Positions 58,496 through 64,000 of a stretch of 64,000 nucleotides of DNA are shown here, piece after piece (position 1 is the stretch's first letter; every line of letters begins with the position of its first letter). The stretch lies in the NCBI RefSeq assembly GCF_000315485.1, contig NZ_JH992940.1:1624816-1688815 (forward strand). Reading direction: 5' to 3'. The position numbers were made by a program, and so were the translations under genes. The DNA is from Bacteroides oleiciplenus YIT 12058 (lineage in GTDB: Bacteria; Bacteroidota; Bacteroidia; Bacteroidales; Bacteroidaceae). The notes beneath the pieces were generated by a model that searched no databases, was not told the DNA's origin, and saw only the letters and a list, made by a program, of their open reading frames with translations.

Positions 58496-60871
58496 CTATT
58501 CTTTCTTCAATAATCTGATATAAAAGACTCCACCGGCTATATTTCCCGGTTTACTACGGAAAGTTACAGTAACAGACTTCTTGCCATTAATCATTGTTGC
58601 CGGAATAGGATATTCCACATTTACCAGTTCTTTACGTTTCCATTTACCAACCAGATTCTCGGTTACCAACAACTCGTCGTCAATTAAAATATCAAAAGTG
58701 CGGTTTCTGGTTTCATCCCCCCAATAACGAACCATCAGCGACAAATCGCTCTCATCTCCCGTCATCATGTTATACTGGAAATAGCCACCATTACGGGCAT
58801 CACGCCAAGTTTCACCCTCAAAAGTTCCAGTAGTTGAATTTTCATATTTCATCAAATGGTCCACTTCCGGTTGTTGTTCTGCCGTAGCAACCGCGTCAAC
58901 AGTCCGTTTATCCAGTAATAATTTAAGTTGTTCTTTCTCTTGTTCTGCTTTCTGGAACTCCGCATATTTTTCATGAGTCATTGCAAGCCAATACATTATG
59001 TAGCGACTATCATGAATACGAAAGAAAGGTTCAAGAACCAGATCTTTATATTTCTCAGTAAACAATCCGGGCACAGTATAGCAGAAAGCTTTTCCGGCTA
59101 CCGGTTTCATATTATCAAGTTTCGACTGTATTTCTTCCCGACTGCCGATAATAAAAGGAGTATCAAAAGCAGAAACTAACGGTCCATGCGCAATATGTGC
59201 CCAACGACCATCATCCGCAATTAGCCCATCCAAGTGGTCTGTTCCCATCCGTGCTCCCAACAAAATAGGACCACGCATGATAGAGATATACTCAGAGACA
59301 TTCGGCAACGCTTCAATATGAACTTTCATAGGAGTAGTGATGTCAACAACATCACCATTCTTCCATGTTCTTTCTATCACAATATAGGAAGAAGGAGAAG
59401 AACCGGAGGCATAATCCTTACCCTTACACAATACCTTCATATCATTCCCATCAGCCCACCACGGATGGCGAACCAATAATTTAAACTTAGTCGGTTTCTT
59501 AACCCGAATAGTCAAACGGCTGCTTTCTTCGTCAGGGAAGCGGGTTTCCTGTATCAGAGTAATTCCTTTCTCCTTCCAGTTAAGTTCCGAGGCTACAAAA
59601 AGGTTAACGAACAACGAATCATGAGCATGGGTATAAATGAATTCACCATACTTACCATGATTTTCCATACCCGTTCCCACACAACACCACATAGCGCTAT
59701 TGGGAGCAGAATAGACCCGGTAATGCGCAGGACGCGCAGAAGTAAAATAGACATAACCTCCATGCTCCGGATGCTGGGTAGAAAGGATATGATTATACAT
59801 TGCCCGTTCGTAAAAATCAGCATAACGGGCTTCCGGGTGCATGCGGAACAAGCCTTCGGTAAGTTTCAACATATTATTCGTGTTGCATGACTCAGGTCCT
59901 TCACGGTCCTCCACATAACTTTTGCAATCATCCGCTGCTGCAAAATGCTCACGACGACTGTTACCGCCTAAAGAAAGAGAACGGTTATAAACCACCGTAT
60001 TCCAGAAGTATTCAGTAGCAACCTCATATTTCTTATCATGTCCCAGTTCGGCAATCCGCTGATAACCTACCACTTTAGGGACTTGCGTATTGGCATGTTT
60101 ATTATCAAGATTATCGACCTGTGCCGCCATGCTGTCAAGCAGCCACTTATGAGAAAAACGCTTGGCTGTATTCAGATACTTCATGTCACCTGTCATCTGG
60201 TATGCATCAGCATATACTTCGTCCATACCACCAAATTCATTAGCCAACATTTGCTCCATCTGCTCATCATTCAAAGGAGCAATAATCGTCATCCCCCAAT
60301 CACAAAGTTCAAGAAACATCATCCGTGCCTCTTCATTGCCACCGTATATCCAGGCATCACGCAACCCTGCATAAATTTTGTGCAGATTATACCAGGGTAC
60401 CCAGTATTTCCATACTATTCCGACATTTCCTTTTTTAATCTCATTCCAGACTTTCATTCCATCAGGAACACCGCCTACATATCCGTCAGCATGCTTTTGC
60501 TGGCAACGTTTCAGTTCAGAAATCATGTACTCCATACGTTTCTTACAGTCCACATTACCCGTAGCTGCATAATGGATAGCTAATGCAGACAGATAATGTC
60601 CGCCTACATGACCGTCAAGGCCTTCCCAATTCGGAAAACTTTCACCCTTAGGCTGTAGTCCGGCCTCTTTCAGAAAAGGAGCTAATAAACGATCAACATC
60701 ATATTGCAGCAGTATCTGCACATTCAAATCGCACGCATGCTTAAAGGGGCCCTCCAGCAATTTCACCTGCCCTAATGGAAAAGTATTCGTATACAATTTG
60801 TCCTGAGCAAGCGTACTTGCAAGAAATGAAACAAGGCAAAACAACACTGATAAAGCTCTTTTTCTATTCAT
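58496..60871 (-). CDS. GH127/GH146-superfamily (DUF1680) beta-L-arabinofuranosidase-like enzyme
   Basis: 791 residues from ATG 60871, chosen since a signal peptide (LASTLAQ) follows; the longer reading to 60970 adds 33 unsupported residues. (alpha/alpha)6 barrel with the zinc/cysteine centre of this superfamily: Glu-x-Cys in ESCNTNNML (~323) and Cys-Cys in WCCVGTGMENHGK (~395), where one Cys is the nucleophile in the characterised GH127 enzyme HypBA1. Family activity is on beta-L-arabinofuranose; a use on arabinoxylan decorations is inferred. The C-terminus adds beta-sandwich domains. It lies ~147 bp after the GH10 gene. Confidence 0.85.
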   Translation of the reverse strand: MNRKRALSVLFCLVSFLASTLAQDKLYTNTFPLGQVKLLEGPFKHACDLNVQILLQYDVDRLLAPFLKEAGLQPKGESFPNWEGLDGHVGGHYLSALAIHYAATGNVDCKKRMEYMISELKRCQQKHADGYVGGVPDGMKVWNEIKKGNVGIVWKYWVPWYNLHKIYAGLRDAWIYGGNEEARMMFLELCDWGMTIIAPLNDEQMEQMLANEFGGMDEVYADAYQMTGDMKYLNTAKRFSHKWLLDSMAAQVDNLDNKHANTQVPKVVGYQRIAELGHDKKYEVATEYFWNTVVYNRSLSLGGNSRREHFAAADDCKSYVEDREGPESCNTNNMLKLTEGLFRMHPEARYADFYERAMYNHILSTQHPEHGGYVYFTSARPAHYRVYSAPNSAMWCCVGTGMENHGKYGEFIYTHAHDSLFVNLFVASELNWKEKGITLIQETRFPDEESSRLTIRVKKPTKFKLLVRHPWWADGNDMKVLCKGKDYASGSSPSSYIVIERTWKNGDVVDITTPMKVHIEALPNVSEYISIMRGPILLGARMGTDHLDGLIADDGRWAHIAHGPLVSAFDTPFIIGSREEIQSKLDNMKPVAGKAFCYTVPGLFTEKYKDLVLEPFFRIHDSRYIMYWLAMTHEKYAEFQKAEQEKEQLKLLLDKRTVDAVATAEQQPEVDHLMKYENSTTGTFEGETWRDARNGGYFQYNMMTGDESDLSLMVRYWGDETRNRTFDILIDDELLVTENLVGKWKRKELVNVEYPIPATMINGKKSVTVTFRSKPGNIAGGVFYIRLLKKE

Positions 60872-61017
60872 AGTATTTCTTTGAGTAATTAATATATTGT
60901 AAAACAATTCTTTCATTTGTGCTCCTGCGCACTCTTCACAGAGGATGCAGGAAGATTTTATAAAATGCACAATTATATCAGGTTCTCGGAAAGAAGAGAA
61001 CCGATATATCTCTGATA

Positions 61018-62133
61018 TTATTTCTTTTCTATCAATTCTTTCACAAAAGGCTTCGGTTGATAATTACGATCGAAAAGTAACGGATAATCGCGGCGACCTC
61101 TCACCGGAAAATCATTCTTCCAGGAATCACCATCAATTACTCCCCATGCCGTTACGCGGGTAATAACATCCGAATGCTTCATGAACAAGTTTAAGAAATC
61201 AGTCATTCTTGCGTTCCACTCCTCAGAGACATTATCCGGCAGAGCTTCCGGATACGGATTCAACATTTTCCGATAAGCTACAGTATCAGAAATGTTTGCA
61301 CTCCGCTTTGCTGTTGGCAATGCACTCATATCCCACTCGGTAATCATCACTTTAGCACCTGTTGAGGCAAAAGCAAGAATACTTTCTTCAAACTCTTTCA
61401 TATCCGGATAATCCATTCCCATATGTCCCTGCATACCGATGGCATCTACCCGCAGACCTTTTTCCTTCATATCTTTCACTATCTTCACTACTGTATTGCG
61501 GCGGCCTTCTACATTCATGCCATAATCATTGTAATAAAGTTCAGCATCCGGGTCTGCTTCATGGGCATATTGAAATGCCAGAGGGATAAATTCTTCACCT
61601 AAGATTTCATAGAATTTCGTCTTGCGATAAGAGCCATCTTCTATAATAGCTTCATTCACAACATCCCATCCCTTAACACGTCCTTTATACCGCCCAACAA
61701 CCGTATAAATATGGTCTTTCATCCGTTGCTTCAATACTTCCGGTGATACATTCTTCCCTTCGGAATCTGTACAAAACCATCGTGGTAGTTGAGAATGCCA
61801 CATCAGGCAGTGTCCGATAATAAACATATCATTGTCTTCTCCAAACTTTACGAACTCGTCTGCCTGAGAGAAATTGTATCGATTTTCTTCCGGGTGAATA
61901 ACCGCACTCTTCATGCAGTTTTCAGCTACAACAGAATTAAAATGTTTTTTTATCAATTGTACCGACTTCGCATCACGTCCTGATGATTGCGCCGTGTTAA
62001 TGGCAACACCAATGTGGAACTTATCACCCACTACTTTTTTCAGAGAAGGTTCATCGCTCCTTACAGGATTACCTCCCCAGGAATTTAAAGCAAATCCCAT
62101 TAATAATACAAACAAAATATTCTTGTTTTTCAT
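61018..62133 (-). CDS. GH10 endo-xylanase (secreted)
   Basis: 371 residues from ATG 62133, where the signal peptide begins ([20 protein letters not shown]); the open frame to 62223 crosses the promoter and is not used. Single GH10 barrel: [10 protein letters not shown], acid/base Glu in WDVVNEAI (~160), LYYNDYGM, nucleophile Glu in ITEWDM (~263). It lacks a lipobox and CBM, so probably works in the periplasm on imported oligosaccharides. Very similar to the GH10 half of the fusion at 40793. First gene of the minus-strand operon running to 52253. Confidence 0.92.
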   Translation of the reverse strand: MKNKNILFVLLMGFALNSWGGNPVRSDEPSLKKVVGDKFHIGVAINTAQSSGRDAKSVQLIKKHFNSVVAENCMKSAVIHPEENRYNFSQADEFVKFGEDNDMFIIGHCLMWHSQLPRWFCTDSEGKNVSPEVLKQRMKDHIYTVVGRYKGRVKGWDVVNEAIIEDGSYRKTKFYEILGEEFIPLAFQYAHEADPDAELYYNDYGMNVEGRRNTVVKIVKDMKEKGLRVDAIGMQGHMGMDYPDMKEFEESILAFASTGAKVMITEWDMSALPTAKRSANISDTVAYRKMLNPYPEALPDNVSEEWNARMTDFLNLFMKHSDVITRVTAWGVIDGDSWKNDFPVRGRRDYPLLFDRNYQPKPFVKELIEKK

Positions 62134-62183
62134 ATTATTTTCTATTTTATCTTTAACTATAATTTCAGCTATCTTTCCGGTTT

Positions 62184-62191
62184 CAAATGTA
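62184..62191 (-). promoter_or_regulatory. -7 element of the GH10 minus-strand operon
   Basis: Minus-strand TACATTTG, about 50 bp before the ATG at 62133, matches TAnnTTTG. It supports that start codon over the one at 62223. Confidence 0.5.
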
Positions 62192-62223
62192 ACAGATAGA
62201 AATAAAACAAGCTGTATTTTCAT

Positions 62224-62271
62224 GCTACATAGTTATTCACTGATGTTACATCTTTAATGTCTATGTTACAA
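62224..62271 (-). promoter_or_regulatory. TGTAAC half-sites, candidate HTCS operator of the minus operon
   Basis: On the minus strand TTGTAAC (62265-62271), ATGTAAC (62245-62251) and ATGTAGC (62224-62230) follow each other at 20 and 21 bp in direct orientation, ending ~32 bp upstream of the -7 box. Same motif and geometry as before 28073 and 36937. Confidence 0.5.
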
Positions 62272-62333
62272 TTTCTTGCAGAAACATTCCATCGTCCTTT
62301 CTGTCACTTGCATATACTAACAGAAAAGATAAA

Positions 62334-62370
62334 TTAACGCCCATACAAGGATTTCCTGTATGGGCGTTAA
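62334..62370 (-). terminator. Terminator of the right-edge GH10 gene
   Basis: TTAACGCCCATACA (62334-62347) pairs with TGTATGGGCGTTAA (62357-62370); on the minus strand it is followed by a T-rich stretch (TTTATCTTTT), a good intrinsic terminator. Confidence 0.75.
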
Positions 62371-62383
62371 TTATAGAGAACTC

Positions 62384-64000
62384 TTATTTACCGGACAAGC
62401 CTTCTGCAAATCCTGCATAGACATGCTTGCGGTTATAATTAGCATCCCACAGACCTACCGGTTCACCACCGCGCCAACTGGAACTATTGGGACTATCGGT
62501 AGCACACCATTGGGTAATACCATACTGCTGGGCAGCAGGAATTATTTCAAAGAACTTCTTCACGATGAAATTATAGTATTCGGACATCGCCTTATGCTGA
62601 ACTTCAGTCATATTCTCTGTCTTCACACTATTACCGTTCTCATCTATGTAGCCCATATCGAGCTCGGAAATCTTCACCAGCTTACCGCTCTTAGCCATGA
62701 TTTCGAACATCTTCACAATATGATCTTCCTTGCTCTTCTGTATAGCAGCATTGGCATAGCAACTCACATGCATCTGCGTACCAATACCGTCAATCTTCGT
62801 CACGCCGTCAGCTTCCCACTTCTTAATCCAATGTACCAAACTCTTGACCTTTTTGTTGTCATCCCAGTCTGATTCCAGATTATAGTCGTTGACGAAGAGT
62901 TTCAAAGGATTGATTCCATCATTCTCAGCATAGTACTTACGGGCAGCAGCCACAGTAATACGCACATAATCCACGCTACCTAAATAGTCTTGCCAGTAGA
63001 AATTATTCTTGGCATCCTCTGCGCTAGCACTAGCAGATGACTGTAAAGGATAGAAACCTTCCCCGTCATCACCACCACCGGAAATAGCTTCGTTCACTAC
63101 ATCCCATGCAGTTACATAACCCGTAGTAGCTTTCATCATACCCTCTACCCAGTTATTCATGGCCCAGGTTAGGGTGTCTTTCTTTTCTTCGGGAGTAAGA
63201 GGAATCGAATTCATCTTCACAACCTTACAAATCCTAACCGACTTAAGATCAAGTGTTGCGTCACAAGTCTGTGGTTTAAGAATGACATCATAATTGCCAC
63301 CCGCAACATTAGGAAGATTCAATCTTACCATCTGACTACCCGCCTTAATAGGCACAGAAACCGTAATACTTTGAGCATCCCCTCCCCAGCCATTCTGCAT
63401 GGTCAATTGTACACCATCACCATCCTTAGAAGACTTCAGATCGAGATACATGACATAATTTCCTTCTTCAAGTGAATTTTCACCACCAGGAAGAATAAAG
63501 AATTGTGACCAATCACCTGTAGGCACAAAATGTATACAGCCATCTATAACAGGAGGTTCACAACCCATTACATAGAATGGAAATGGACCATCCTGACAAG
63601 TCCGCATCACTTTCTCTTGTTCAACCTCTACAGCAGGACTTTCAGAGTGAGTAATCTTAACATACTTAATTTGAATAGTTCCGGCAAAAAGACCTGATTG
63701 AGTCATCACGTGACCACCATCAGCCACAGCTTTAAAAGCAAACTCATACTCTTTCCACTCAGTGTCGAAATCAAATCCCCCTTCGGCTCTACCTGACCAA
63801 GGACCTACACCGACTGAAAGTCGACCTTTACCAGAACCCTTAATCATCATTTTCAACTTATACTCCTTACCTACAAGGGTAGGAAGACCGTCAGCTGTAT
63901 GATACTGAACAAGGTAATTCTGTTCAGCGGGAGTAGGATTTATAACTTCAAGACAACCCTCAGAAGTATTCACATCAATAGTTACACCTTCCGGCGCTTG
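62384..64000 (-). CDS. GH10 endo-xylanase with inserted CBMs, C-terminal part (cut by window edge)
   Basis: Reading frame open through base 64000; about 538 residues visible, the N-terminus missing. Two beta-sandwich CBM-like modules come first (ends near IQIKYVKITHS and LDLKSVRICK), then the second part of a GH10 barrel: [14 protein letters not shown] (acid/base Glu), LFVNDYN, IGTQMHVSC, KISELDMGY (nucleophile Glu) and GITQWCATDS near the end. The order (inserted CBMs, then catalytic residues) mirrors the 34370-36694 enzyme, to which it is a paralogue. It ends an operon that starts beyond the window, perhaps with another SusCD pair. Confidence 0.9.
   Translation of the reverse strand, partial: QAPEGVTIDVNTSEGCLEVINPTPAEQNYLVQYHTADGLPTLVGKEYKLKMMIKGSGKGRLSVGVGPWSGRAEGGFDFDTEWKEYEFAFKAVADGGHVMTQSGLFAGTIQIKYVKITHSESPAVEVEQEKVMRTCQDGPFPFYVMGCEPPVIDGCIHFVPTGDWSQFFILPGGENSLEEGNYVMYLDLKSSKDGDGVQLTMQNGWGGDAQSITVSVPIKAGSQMVRLNLPNVAGGNYDVILKPQTCDATLDLKSVRICKVVKMNSIPLTPEEKKDTLTWAMNNWVEGMMKATTGYVTAWDVVNEAISGGGDDGEGFYPLQSSASASAEDAKNNFYWQDYLGSVDYVRITVAAARKYYAENDGINPLKLFVNDYNLESDWDDNKKVKSLVHWIKKWEADGVTKIDGIGTQMHVSCYANAAIQKSKEDHIVKMFEIMAKSGKLVKISELDMGYIDENGNSVKTENMTEVQHKAMSEYYNFIVKKFFEIIPAAQQYGITQWCATDSPNSSSWRGGEPVGLWDANYNRKHVYAGFAEGLSGK

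Noticed and set aside
60872..60970. Longer N-terminus for the GH127/146-like protein
   Set aside because: A good signal peptide begins at 60871; the extension is Cys-rich and unlike the family.
62134..62223. N-terminal extension of the GH10 gene
   Set aside because: It spans the -7 box and precedes an intact signal peptide at 62133, so it is most likely untranslated.

Overview
The window looks like a chromosomal segment of a gut Bacteroides (B. intestinalis/cellulosilyticus/ovatus-like; species not decided from sequence). The reasons are promoters of the Bacteroidetes type (TAnnTTTG near -7), no strong Shine-Dalgarno sequences, a SusC/SusD pair, hybrid two-component regulators, and the families DUF4836, DUF5063 and GH123. 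No tRNA, rRNA, intact insertion sequence, phage or CRISPR was seen.

Layout. (1) 1-5440, minus strand: a housekeeping operon ftsK - lolA-like - trxB (trxB cut by the left edge), then an orphan GH123 enzyme. (2) 5441-12000, plus: three poorly characterised envelope genes: a propeller/TM/coiled-coil sensor-like protein, a membrane protein that looks like a fusion of two older genes, and an outer-membrane-barrel protein. (3) 12001-12440: a decayed mobile-element remnant that keeps its promoter. (4) 12499-23412, plus: core functions (DUF5063, DEDDy exonuclease, RlmI-type methyltransferase, nucleoside permease, bifunctional nuclease, RsmE, DUF4836 lipoprotein, ABC ATPase and permease, AsmA-like/GT51 protein). 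A short ncRNA-like unit lies at about 15.1 kb.

(5) 23416-64000 is a large xylan utilisation locus with two hybrid two-component systems (HTCS), at 23.4-27.5 kb (minus) and 48.1-52.2 kb (plus). The first transcription unit (28.1-36.7 kb) encodes SusC, SusD, a surface glycan-binding lipoprotein and a GH10 endoxylanase with CBMs inserted into its catalytic domain. The second (36.9-47.6 kb) encodes GH35, a dead SGNH esterase, a GPH-family symporter, a GH10-GH43 fusion, a cytoplasmic GH43, a Gfo/Idh/MocA dehydrogenase and a GH67 alpha-glucuronidase. The third (62.1-52.3 kb, minus) encodes GH10, a GH127/146-like enzyme, GH5, a CE1 esterase and a CE6-GH95 fusion. A second CBM-inserted GH10 runs off the right edge. 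Together these activities would bind glucuronoarabinoxylan at the surface, cut it, import the fragments, remove acetyl, feruloyl, arabinosyl, L-galactosyl and (methyl)glucuronosyl decorations, and release xylose.

Most unusual non-coding signals: three intergenic arrays of 22-23 bp units that share a design but not a sequence (5.6, 27.7 and 47.8 kb), and TGTAAC half-sites spaced about 21 bp apart just upstream of the -33/-7 regions of all three xylan transcription units, which are candidate operators for an HTCS.
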